Of a DNA stretch of 64,000 nt, positions 18,819-26,035 are shown in pieces (position 1 is the first letter of the stretch; each line of letters starts with the position of its first letter). The position numbers and the translations under genes were made by a program. Under the pieces are notes generated by a model. That model searched no databases. It saw only the letters and a list, made by a program, of their open reading frames with translations, and was not told the DNA's origin. Source of the DNA: Bacteroidota bacterium (GTDB taxonomy: Bacteria > Bacteroidota > Ignavibacteria > Palsa-1295); assembly GCA_030706745.1 (NCBI GenBank), contig JAUZNX010000001.1, positions 1 to 64,000 of the forward strand, in the 5' to 3' direction.

Positions 18819-18830
18819 GCCTTCCTTGCG

Positions 18831-20198
18831 CTACTCGAGGTAATACCGCAGCGGGTTCGGGCGGATCTGGCATTCTTCGGCGATGCGAATTTTGCTGGAG
18901 ATGCGGCCTTCATCGCGCAGACGATAAAGATTCGGGACGATACGATCGCGGAGTTCGAGCGGCGCGATGGGATTGATATAGATCGACGTGCCCCCCTCGA
19001 ATCCGGCGGCGGTGTTGACGCGCCACTTGATGAGGACGTGCCACGGCATTTTGTAGATGGCATCGATCGGCGTGTAGTACCATTCTTCGTTCGAGGAGAT
19101 GCGCGCGCCGCTGGCGGCATGGCAGGCCTGGACGAGATCGCTCATGCCGCGAATTTCCTGTTCGGAGTGTTCGTAAGGCCGTGAGAAATAGCTCTTGGAA
19201 AATACTTCAATCGTCGGGTGCCGGTGTCCGATACCGGCAAAGGCGACGGCCTCTTCGTTTTCGGCGAAGATGAGATTATGCATCGAGAGCAGGTTCGCAG
19301 CCAGACTGTTATAGACGTTCGGGTCGAGCCGGAGCATGTCGATCTGGTGCTTGATGGATGCACCCCAATCGTCGATTCCGACGAGTTGCTTATGGAGGTG
19401 CTCGAAGCTCGCGCCGGCCGGGGCCAGCCAGTTTTGGAAGACCGAGATGTATCGAATGTAGCGGTTCGATGCGAAGATATCGGACATCGCATCGATCGTG
19501 AACTTGAAATACTGGTGATGCTCTTCGGGTGTCATATCGCCCGAAGAAAAAAGCTGAGTGGCATCGGTGGCATCGCGCGTGAAGTGTGGAGCGGCAATAA
19601 CAAGCTCGTGTCCCCCGCCGAAAAAGGCATCGGCCATAAGAAGCAGGTCTTCTTTGGGGAGCGAGTCGATTCGTTCTTGGGACATCCCGGTGGCCCGCAG
19701 CCGATACGCGAGGATATCCCGAATGTGGTGCGCGCCAGCCGGATCCGCGAGATACATTTCTTTCCAGTCAGTATTCTGGCTGGAAAGATGGTAATCGTAG
19801 TTTTTCTTCCAGTAGTCGATGGTGACGATTTCGAAGAGGTTCGGCACGCGCCGGAACAGCCAGGGATTTGGCGTATGCTGATCGATTGCGGCTTGAATTT
19901 CGCTGGGCGGGACGTGATCGCGGTGTGTGTACGTGCCGTCGGCTTCCGGGATCAGCCGGGACTTTTCGGGTGGAGTCTCGAAGAGCCGGTCGGAGCAGAA
20001 CGCGCAATAGGAGGTAAGATCCTCGGGCGCGAGCGGCTGGGCATGCGGCGAGGAGCCATTTGGCGAAAACGCCTGCGCAATGCCGCTGGCCACCCTTGCC
20101 GAGCGGCCCGGCACGCTCCAGACCTCGTTATCGGTGAACGGGTTAACCTGCTTGATGGTCCCATCGGCCATCACGGTGTAGTAATTCGAGTATTGCAC
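18831..20198 (-). CDS. DUF4921-family protein, galactose-1-phosphate uridylyltransferase-like fold
   Basis: This 455-residue protein shows features of the HIT/GalT superfamily. A zinc-type pair SYCAFCSDR lies near 64-72, NLFEIV at about 120, and the nucleotide-transferase-like histidine motif SFEHLHKQLVG at about 268-278. Strong local landmarks are GGGHELVIAAPHF and EWYYTPIDAIYKMPWHVLIKW. I recognise it as the DUF4921 family, whose substrate is not known to me; a nucleotidyl or nucleoside-phosphate transfer reaction is inference. The start is a GTG 5 bases from a heptamer array. Homologues may start at the internal Met 10 (MADGTIKQ). Confidence 0.75.
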   Translation of the reverse strand: MQYSNYYTVMADGTIKQVNPFTDNEVWSVPGRSARVASGIAQAFSPNGSSPHAQPLAPEDLTSYCAFCSDRLFETPPEKSRLIPEADGTYTHRDHVPPSEIQAAIDQHTPNPWLFRRVPNLFEIVTIDYWKKNYDYHLSSQNTDWKEMYLADPAGAHHIRDILAYRLRATGMSQERIDSLPKEDLLLMADAFFGGGHELVIAAPHFTRDATDATQLFSSGDMTPEEHHQYFKFTIDAMSDIFASNRYIRYISVFQNWLAPAGASFEHLHKQLVGIDDWGASIKHQIDMLRLDPNVYNSLAANLLSMHNLIFAENEEAVAFAGIGHRHPTIEVFSKSYFSRPYEHSEQEIRGMSDLVQACHAASGARISSNEEWYYTPIDAIYKMPWHVLIKWRVNTAAGFEGGTSIYINPIAPLELRDRIVPNLYRLRDEGRISSKIRIAEECQIRPNPLRYYLE

Positions 20199-20203
20199 CC
20201 CGG

Positions 20204-20238
20204 AAATAGTGGATAGTGGAAAGTGGATAACGGATAGT
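20204..20238. repeat. Heptamer array upstream of the DUF4921 gene
   Basis: Five 7-mers: AAATAGT, GGATAGT, GGAAAGT, GGATAAC, GGATAGT. The array ends 5 bases before the GTG start on the minus strand. Confidence 0.85.
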
Positions 20239-20384
20239 TGGGCGGGATGACTTCATGATTTCGTTTTCGCTCTCGGTTCCTCATCCTGATTCTCGATTAC
20301 CCCCCAGGTGAATTCCATTGACTTGGAAATGGTTTACTTATTGGCACATCCTTTGGAATCTGAACTCGAGCAGAAGGTGAACGC

Positions 20385-20780
20385 ATGAGAAACAATGGCA
20401 AAGCAGAGAACCACATGAAACTGGATCGAATGGAAACCCGCACGGAGTCTGGCACCTCAAAACTGGGGCCGTTTCTGCTTGGCGCGATTGTGGGCGCCGT
20501 CGTAGGCGGAACGCTGGCCCTGATCTACGCCCCCGCGGAAGGTGTCGCACTCCGCCGCAAGATCACGGATACCTTCGATGATATCGCCGATGGTGTTGGC
20601 GGAATCGTGGAAGGCGCCCGAACCGCTGCTGATAAACTATTCAGCGATGGCCGTGGCAAAGCGGACGAGATCATCGACCGCACCCGCGAAAAAGTAGATG
20701 ATATTTTGGAAGATGCCGATCGCGCCATCGCCGAAGCTAGAAGACGTTCTGAAGATCGCTCTCGCGAAGATGACGAATAG
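20385..20780 (+). CDS. YtxH-domain small membrane protein
   Basis: The protein has 131 residues, or 121 if it starts at the second Met (MKLDRMET, 20415). One transmembrane segment (GPFLLGAIVGAVVGGTLALIYAPAEG) carries the YtxH hallmark of a glycine-rich helix ending in APxxG. A charged amphipathic coiled-coil tail follows (KITDTFDDIADG ... RRRSEDRSREDDE). YtxH proteins are associated with general stress in Firmicutes and are common in Bacteroidota; the exact role is unknown. It lies 38 bases before the DUF948-like gene, so the two are probably co-transcribed. Confidence 0.82.
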   Translation: MRNNGKAENHMKLDRMETRTESGTSKLGPFLLGAIVGAVVGGTLALIYAPAEGVALRRKITDTFDDIADGVGGIVEGARTAADKLFSDGRGKADEIIDRTREKVDDILEDADRAIAEARRRSEDRSREDDE

Positions 20781-20818
20781 GTCGGAGACGGCTTTTTCGT
20801 CTAATTAAGGACACGACA

Positions 20819-21280
20819 ATGGAAATCATTTTGTACATCACCGGCGGCATTGCCCTGCTTGCGCTGGCGTGGTTGTTTATCTCGCTTGCAAATGCAGTTA
20901 GTACGGTGAAGCTGTTGCTCGGGGAAGTTCGCGGCGATGTAGCCGAGATTGTGACAACGATCACAGAAGTCAAAGCTCAGGTGCTGCCGATCCTCGGCAA
21001 CGTCAACGAAATCACCTCGAACGTGACCGCGATCACCGGTAACGTCGAGAAGCAATTGCTGCATATCCAGGAGACCATCAACGATGCGCTGGATGTGGTC
21101 CGCGGCACACTCGATGATGTCGAGCGGCTCAAGGACGAGATTGTTTCGACGGTCGAAGGACCGGTGACGCTCATGCGCGATGCCACTGGTGGCGCGCTCG
21201 GAGCGGTCGCGGCGGGCTTGCGACTGGTAGGTAAGTTAGTGGGAAAGAACCGATCGTCCTCCAACGGGCGACGGGACTGA
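20819..21280 (+). CDS. DUF948-like membrane-anchored coiled-coil protein
   Basis: The protein has 153 residues. An N-terminal transmembrane helix (ILYITGGIALLALAWLFISLANAV) is followed by a long coiled coil with heptads of V/I and E/T, and ends with a glycine-rich hydrophobic patch and basic tail (VAAGLRLVGKLVGKNRSSS). This design is typical of DUF948/YtxG-type proteins that are encoded next to ytxH, as here. It may act at the cell envelope. No catalytic motif is seen. Confidence 0.75.
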   Translation: MEIILYITGGIALLALAWLFISLANAVSTVKLLLGEVRGDVAEIVTTITEVKAQVLPILGNVNEITSNVTAITGNVEKQLLHIQETINDALDVVRGTLDDVERLKDEIVSTVEGPVTLMRDATGGALGAVAAGLRLVGKLVGKNRSSSNGRRD

Positions 21281-21304
21281 CCGGAGCGGTAAGTCTGACG
21301 TGAC

Positions 21305-21985
21305 TTAGAGATCCTTTAACAGATCCGGTCTTCGATCTTTGGTTCTTCGCATCGCTTCGGCTTCGCGGTAATCGGCGATCTTCGCGTGATCGCCATTCAG
21401 GAGAATATCAGGCACGCGCATGCCTTCGAATTCTGATGGGCGAGTGTAGATCGGTCCTTCGAGCAGGCCGTTTTGGAATGAGTCCATCATGGCGCTTTCG
21501 GAATCGTGGATTGCGCCGGGAATGAGTCGCACGACGGCATCGATCAGCACGCAGGCCGGAAGCTCACCGCCGGTCAGCACATAATCACCGATGGTGATCT
21601 CGCGAGTAATCCACTTTTCGCGGACCCGTTCATCAACCCCTTTATAATGGCCGCAGAGGATGAGGAGATTGTTCTTCATCGAGAGTTCATTGGCAAGCGG
21701 CTGCGTGAGCTGCTCGCCATCAGGCGACATGAAAATGCGTTCGTCGTAATCTCGTTCGGAGGTGAGCCGGCGAAAGAGAGCAAAGAGCGGCTCGGGCTTC
21801 AGGACCATCCCGGCTCCGCCGCCAAACGGCTCGTCATCAATCTGGTGGTACTTGCCGAGACCATACTCGCGAAGATCGTGCGCAACAATCTCGATAATTC
21901 CCTTCTCCCGCGCACGCTTGATGATGCTCTCGGAGAGCGGACTCTCGAGAAGTTTTGGAACGGCAGAGATGATGTCGATGCGCAT
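21305..21985 (-). CDS. trmD: tRNA (guanine-37-N1)-methyltransferase
   Basis: TrmD methylates G37 next to the anticodon with S-adenosylmethionine and prevents frameshifting. The 226 residues from MRIDIISAVPKLL carry the trefoil-knot AdoMet site (LILCGHYKGVDERV, IGDYVLTGGELPACVLIDAVVRLIPG) and the linker SFQNGLLEGPIYTRPSEFEG. The ATG at 21985 is chosen because homologues begin MRIDI. The gene is not in the usual rpsP-rimM-trmD-rplS context. It directly follows a DUF433-DUF5615 pair, and a second, truncated copy of its first 26 codons lies upstream at 22626-22710. Confidence 0.95.
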   Translation of the reverse strand: MRIDIISAVPKLLESPLSESIIKRAREKGIIEIVAHDLREYGLGKYHQIDDEPFGGGAGMVLKPEPLFALFRRLTSERDYDERIFMSPDGEQLTQPLANELSMKNNLLILCGHYKGVDERVREKWITREITIGDYVLTGGELPACVLIDAVVRLIPGAIHDSESAMMDSFQNGLLEGPIYTRPSEFEGMRVPDILLNGDHAKIADYREAEAMRRTKDRRPDLLKDL

Positions 21986-21993
21986 GTTCTGGT

Positions 21994-22326
21994 TTAGCCA
22001 AGCTCCAAGCACGATGCCAGAAGATCCTGCCCAAAGTCAATAATATCAGCCGCATGATTGCGAAGAATATTCTCGATGATGGCAGTGGGCTGATTTCCAC
22101 ACCGAAGCCAAATTACCTTTGGCGGAGGACCAAAGAGTGCGGCCATGTCCGCGAAGTCCGAATCTTGAGAGACGATAACGAAACCATGGTCCTTAGCATA
22201 ATGCCAAATTTCGCGGTCGCTCGATTGATCGAAGCCAAGGCGCCGGACCTGATCGGACGCTGGGAATAGCTCAGCCAGTTGCCGGCAGAGTTTAAAACTG
22301 AGATTTTGATCGAAGAGCAGCTTCAT
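21994..22326 (-). CDS. DUF5615 PIN-like protein (probable toxin)
   Basis: This 110-residue protein begins MKLLFDQNLSFKLCRQL, and has VSQDSDFADMAALFGPPPKVIWLRCGN: the acidic residues D6, D55 and D57 in the DxN and SxDxDF motifs that define the DUF5615 PIN-like nuclease family. It is encoded 29 bases after a DUF433 gene, the standard partner and presumed antitoxin. The stop lies 8 bases before the trmD start, so the TA pair and trmD may be co-transcribed. RNase activity is inferred from the fold. Confidence 0.85.
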   Translation of the reverse strand: MKLLFDQNLSFKLCRQLAELFPASDQVRRLGFDQSSDREIWHYAKDHGFVIVSQDSDFADMAALFGPPPKVIWLRCGNQPTAIIENILRNHAADIIDFGQDLLASCLELG

Positions 22327-22355
22327 GCGATCGGGTCTTCGATGTGAGAATGTGT

Positions 22356-22577
22356 CTAGGCCACAGTCATAACATGCCGTTCCCGATCGGCGGCATAGGC
22401 CAGCGATGCTCGGATATCTTCTTCTGTGAGCTCAGGATAATCGCTCAGAATATCGGCATGCGACATACCGGCTGCGAGCCACCCGAGCACATCGGCCACA
22501 GCGATCCGCATACCGCGAATGCACGGACGTCCGCCTCGCTTCCCTGGTTCGATTGTAACAAGCTTGTGGTAGTCCAT
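22356..22577 (-). CDS. DUF433 protein (probable antitoxin)
   Basis: This 73-residue protein shows the compact DUF433 pattern: PGKRGGRPCIRGMRIAVADVLGWLAAGMSHADILSDYPELTEEDIRASLAYAAD. This is a small winged-helix-like DNA-binding protein usually found with DUF5615. It is the upstream member of the pair, consistent with an autoregulating antitoxin. Confidence 0.87.
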   Translation of the reverse strand: MDYHKLVTIEPGKRGGRPCIRGMRIAVADVLGWLAAGMSHADILSDYPELTEEDIRASLAYAADRERHVMTVA

Positions 22578-22625
22578 TCTAGACTTTGAACGGAGATCAG
22601 CTTCGCTTTGTGCCCTACGGCAGCG

Positions 22626-22710
22626 GCCTTACCCGCGCGCGCTTGACGATGCTCTCCGAGAGCGGACTCTCCAACAGCTTCGGAACGGCGGAGATGATGT
22701 CGATGCGCAT
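22626..22710 (-). pseudogene. Truncated, diverged duplicate of the trmD 5' end
   Basis: An ATG at 22708-22710 opens MRIDIISAVPKLLESPLSE, then SIVKRAR, identical to the intact TrmD start except one I/V change. A one-base loss then shifts the frame to a quick stop. The DNA differs from 21905-21985 at about one base in eight, almost always at synonymous sites. So this is a homologue that evolved under selection, not a fresh copy. Confidence 0.88.
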
Positions 22711-22720
22711 GGGACAATCC

Positions 22721-22948
22721 TCAGCGCTTACTGGCGTGCAGGATCGTTAGCCCGATGAGTGTCTCGTCGCGATAACGAAGAATGATGTCATCTTCCGTCA
22801 GCTCGGTATCCGTCGCGCGACTCGGTTTCTCGAAGTTGACGTATAGCACGTCGGCCTCTTCGTCGTAGGAGGTCCAAAAGAAGCCACCCGGCGCGTGGAG
22901 AACCGCAGGCATAAGTCGCAGGAAATCTTGAACATCGGCTAAGGCCAT
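22721..22948 (-). CDS. DUF2283 protein (antitoxin-like)
   Basis: This 75-residue protein has the DUF2283 signature SYDEEADVLYVNFEKPSRATDTELTEDDIILRYRDETLIGLTILHA. DUF2283 proteins often sit next to small nuclease-like toxins. Here the upstream overlapping frame (22939-23106) is a toxin-like gene with its middle missing. Downstream it ends 10 bases before the truncated trmD copy, suggesting it was once directly upstream of trmD. Confidence 0.85.
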   Translation of the reverse strand: MALADVQDFLRLMPAVLHAPGGFFWTSYDEEADVLYVNFEKPSRATDTELTEDDIILRYRDETLIGLTILHASKR

Positions 22949-23106
22949 AGCTGAACCCTCCTCTTCAATGGGCTTTCTCTTGTTGTCAAGAATGCGGTTA
23001 TCACAAAACCGTCCAAATCTAATTCACGATAAACTGTGATGTGCGCCCAGCGCTCGTCCGTCAGACGAATGCGCTTGCCGTGCTTCGAAGTCGCTTCCAG
23101 CGTCAT
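22939..23106 (-). pseudogene. Internally deleted toxin-like gene (PBECR-type), partner of DUF2283
   Basis: The 55-codon frame reads MTLEATSKHGKRIRLTDERW then AHITVYRELDLDGFVITAFLTTR. The first half matches the start, and YRELDLDGFVITAFL the end, of small nuclease-like proteins paired with DUF2283. In complete members about 40 residues separate the two halves. The join at HIT/VYRE looks like an in-frame internal deletion. Its last codons overlap the DUF2283 start. Family assignment rests on memory of similar proteins and is tentative. Confidence 0.55.
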
Positions 23107-23146
23107 ACAACTGATAGAAGCGGAGGCATGAGGCTAAAGTTCGGCG

Positions 23147-23280
23147 TTACGGCAGCAGCACCATCATCCGCGCCGCGCTGGTTGTGCCGGTTTCGAGGCG
23201 GTAGCAATACATGCCCGATGGCAGCGTGCCGCGATCGAACGTAATGCGGTGCTCGCCAGGATCGAAGACCTTGATTCTAT
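23147..23280 (-). pseudogene. Orphan T9SS sorting-domain tail fragment
   Basis: The frame reads RIKVFDPGEHRITFDRG, then TLPSGMYCYRLETG and ARMMVLLP before the stop. This is the last about 42 residues of a type A T9SS sorting domain. The rest of the gene is missing. It abuts the 14-base C run and lies in a different frame from the sigma factor. Confidence 0.75.
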
Positions 23281-23763
23281 CTGCCCCCCCCCCCCCCGTT
23301 CTATTTCTTGCTTGATAATCGTTTTGAGGCACCGCATTCCACGCGTGAAGATAGTCTGGACCGTCTTGGTCTTCATGCCAAGCACTTCAGCGACCTCCCA
23401 GAGCGGATATCCATCTATGATCTTGCTGACCATGATCTTCCGTGTCCGTTCGGGTAATTTTGAAAGCGCCCATTCCACAATTTCCCGTGCCTCGTCAATT
23501 GCTTCATCGCCGGGCGCGGCTACATCATAACCATCCGGCATCAAGGACTCGCGTGACGAATGAGCATGGTTGCGATAGAGACAACGCAAGCCAGTGCTTC
23601 GAAGCCACTGAAGCTGCGAAGCTTTGGAAAGATCGGACGGCATGCAGGCAAGCGATTGGGTTATCGCTTCGCTCACAGCATCTTCGATATCCTCGAACCG
23701 CGTTTTGGGGAACCCGTGATGAAGCGTTAGGGTCAACCGGGATCGACCTCTGTCAGAGTCCAT
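23164..23763 (-). CDS. ECF-type RNA polymerase sigma factor with a G14 tract near its 3' end
   Basis: Residues about 10-65 fit sigma region 2 loosely (DIEDAVSEAITQSLACMPS, LQWLRSTGLRCLYRNH). Residues about 100-148 are a good region 4 helix-turn-helix: LSKLPERTRKIMVSKIIDGYPLWEVAEVLGMKTKTVQTIFTRGMRCLK. After EIERGGGG, encoded by the 14-G run, the frame goes on for about 40 residues that look random (QIESRSSILAST...). With 13 G the protein would stop at once; with 15 G it would run into the T9SS tail fragment. The natural end is therefore probably at or near the G run. It is divergent from the secreted protein gene at 23933. Confidence 0.7.
   Translation of the reverse strand: MDSDRGRSRLTLTLHHGFPKTRFEDIEDAVSEAITQSLACMPSDLSKASQLQWLRSTGLRCLYRNHAHSSRESLMPDGYDVAAPGDEAIDEAREIVEWALSKLPERTRKIMVSKIIDGYPLWEVAEVLGMKTKTVQTIFTRGMRCLKTIIKQEIERGGGGQIESRSSILASTALRSIAARCHRACIATASKPAQPARRG
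23284..23297. repeat. Poly-C/G tract of 14 bases
   Basis: Fourteen consecutive C on the plus strand (G in the sigma-factor sense). It sits at the exact junction between the sigma-factor coding region and the T9SS tail fragment. Confidence 0.95.
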
Positions 23764-23932
23764 AATACAAGAGCGCTATGTGGAACGACCATTGGGAACA
23801 TGCGCGAAAATAGCACAATTTCAGGGATGTCATGTGAATTCTCGAAAAATCTTCAGAAGCTGTGACGACTCATCGAGGCACAATCGCTCTTTAAGGATGG
23901 GAGACGAATTTATCTCTAACACGAAAGTTCTT

Positions 23933-24937
23933 ATGAAGAGGATACTATTCACCGTTGCATTCTTGTGTCCACTTGTCATGCACGCTCAGACTCCCGCCTG
24001 GCCTGACTCATCCGGGCCGACGAACGCCGGTTGTTATCGGATAGCGGTTCCACCGCTGAGCCAAGCGCCGCCGCTCCATACCGATATGAACTGGATGACC
24101 CTGCTCGGCTATGTCTGGATCGATAGCATGATGCGACACCCATTCACATCCACCGATTGGACCGCGTTGGACTCCATGCAGTCCCCCGATACTCTGAAGC
24201 AGTTTCTAAAATACTGGTATGCGATGACCGACTATGACCCATTGTTATTCGAGGAATACGGGAGAGATGCAAAGTATCTTGATACCCAATATTGGGGGAA
24301 GCCCGCAGGTCTGATTGGTTACATAGCTCAGAAGACATCGCAGATCATGGGTGATTCCGCACGGGTTGCCACACTCCTTGCATCAGCGTACATTCTTCAC
24401 ATCAGGGTACGGAACGTGACCAGAGATTTTGATACTTTTGCGCATCTCGATAGCCAGGCAATGCCTGTTTGTTGCGTCGAGGCGACGATCATCGATACGA
24501 TAAAAGGCGTCCACATAGCAACAGGGCTGTGTTCCTTGATTTATCCAGTTGTACAACAGGTCGATAGCCTTCCTTCGACTGGTTGTCTGCATTTCTCTTA
24601 TTGGCCAGTTTGGAGAAAAGATGGTGGGGACTGGCTTCGCTGGTCGAAGGAGAGTGACTCCACATCTGCATTTCCTTCTGGCAGCATGGGCTGGGATGTG
24701 CTAACACCTGGCAATGATTACATTGTCTTCTTACGCTCGATATACCTTGACTATGATGGTATTAACTCTTATTTTGCTCTGTGGCCGATGATGGGAGATA
24801 AAGTCGGAGGAATTTATCCGATCCACAGTGATACGGTTTCGGACCCCTCCAACTATTGGGGCATGGGTAGCAGCGTGCCAGTGAGTACGTTCGAAACAGG
24901 AATCCGGCAACGGATTTGGAATATCTTGAATCCGTAA
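23933..24937 (+). CDS. Secreted protein of unknown function
   Basis: From the ATG at 23933 the protein has 334 residues and starts with a clean signal peptide (MKRILFTVAFLCPLVMHAQ). The frame is open 51 codons further upstream, but that part lacks protein character. The mature part has several Cys (TNAGCYRIAV, PVCCVEA, GLCSLIYP, TGCLHFSYWPVW) and many aromatic residues. I recognise no family and no sorting domain. It ends 18 bases before the metalloprotease gene and probably forms an operon with it; both have a similar Cys-rich, AQ-cleaved design. Confidence 0.72.
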   Translation: MKRILFTVAFLCPLVMHAQTPAWPDSSGPTNAGCYRIAVPPLSQAPPLHTDMNWMTLLGYVWIDSMMRHPFTSTDWTALDSMQSPDTLKQFLKYWYAMTDYDPLLFEEYGRDAKYLDTQYWGKPAGLIGYIAQKTSQIMGDSARVATLLASAYILHIRVRNVTRDFDTFAHLDSQAMPVCCVEATIIDTIKGVHIATGLCSLIYPVVQQVDSLPSTGCLHFSYWPVWRKDGGDWLRWSKESDSTSAFPSGSMGWDVLTPGNDYIVFLRSIYLDYDGINSYFALWPMMGDKVGGIYPIHSDTVSDPSNYWGMGSSVPVSTFETGIRQRIWNILNP

Positions 24938-24955
24938 TACTTGACGAAGGAAGCA

Positions 24956-26032
24956 ATGAACATCATGATCAAGCTGGTCTTATCGGCGATTCTACTTTGC
25001 TGCGCTGAAAAACTCACGGCGCAAGATCTAATTCCTTGCCCAGAAATCGCTTTGCCCTTTTATGTGCATGGCCCTGAGACAGAGTGGGGAAACGATCCAA
25101 CAGACTTGACGGATATTCAAAATTGGATATCACAAGGGGACGGCTTTTGGGTCGGAAGGTGGCAGGGGTCAGAGCCAATTCTCATCGAGTACACCACGCC
25201 TGATGTTGGTCAGCACTCATCTTATAATAACTGTATCAAGCAGGTCGACTTGGACAACTGCATTGACCAGGATTTTGCAGCTTGGACCGACATATGCCCC
25301 GGCATGTTCGCTACGAGCAAGGTATCAAGCATTACTACTGGTTCGCCAGGTATCAAGATGCAGTGGTCTACAGACCCAGGTTACTTTTCCGGAGGTATTT
25401 CGGCTGGCAGCACCGGACTTGGCAATTTTGGCGATAATGGTACCATTACACATGGAAATATTTGGCTCAACAACAGTAATACATTCAACGATAAGTATAT
25501 TTTTACTACTTGCCCGCAACATTGCACAGTTTTGAAGCCTCAGTTGCCGGTTTCCATTTGCGAAGTGCTCTTGCATGAGCTTGGCCATGCATTTGGACTA
25601 GATGATCTCCAAAATGACGCATCAGGGTCTCGGTTCTCGATCTCCGTCATGTGGGGCGATATCAATGCCGGCAAAGCAGGCTGCAATGGCTTTCAGGGTC
25701 TTCAGGACATAGATAAGTGCTACTTCTGCAAGCTTTACTGTCCTGCGAACTGCGAGGACCTTGGCACCCCGCTCGCTCCCGGTGATTCTTCAATGTCCCT
25801 TTCGGTTTTTCCAAATCCAGCAACGAATTCGTTTACATTGAACTACCGTACCGATGCGGTTCATCCGCGAATCGTGATTCAGGATATTCAAGGCCGACCG
25901 GTCAGATCAAGCAAGCTCGACCTCGCAGAGGGCTCGATGACGTTAAATCGCGACAACATTCCGGCAGGCGCCTACATTCTCAAGCTTGAAGGTCCTGCTC
26001 ATTACGTTGTCAAGATGCTAATTATTCAGTAG
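24956..26032 (+). CDS. Secreted metalloprotease-like protein with T9SS sorting domain
   Basis: The protein has 358 residues from MNIMIKLVLS; GAAGGA precedes this ATG at good spacing, so I prefer it to the ATG at 24941. A signal peptide ends near KLTAQ. The catalytic motif HELGHAFGLDD (about 208-218) gives HExxHxxGxxD, the metzincin-type pattern with Asp as third zinc ligand, as in snapalysins. FSISVMWGD is a plausible Met-turn. Ten or more Cys suggest disulfides. The last about 75 residues (SLSVFPNPATNSFTLNY ... IPAGAYILKLEG) are a T9SS sorting domain. Export and proteolysis outside the cell are inferred. Confidence 0.83.
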   Translation: MNIMIKLVLSAILLCCAEKLTAQDLIPCPEIALPFYVHGPETEWGNDPTDLTDIQNWISQGDGFWVGRWQGSEPILIEYTTPDVGQHSSYNNCIKQVDLDNCIDQDFAAWTDICPGMFATSKVSSITTGSPGIKMQWSTDPGYFSGGISAGSTGLGNFGDNGTITHGNIWLNNSNTFNDKYIFTTCPQHCTVLKPQLPVSICEVLLHELGHAFGLDDLQNDASGSRFSISVMWGDINAGKAGCNGFQGLQDIDKCYFCKLYCPANCEDLGTPLAPGDSSMSLSVFPNPATNSFTLNYRTDAVHPRIVIQDIQGRPVRSSKLDLAEGSMTLNRDNIPAGAYILKLEGPAHYVVKMLIIQ

Positions 26033-26035
26033 TGC

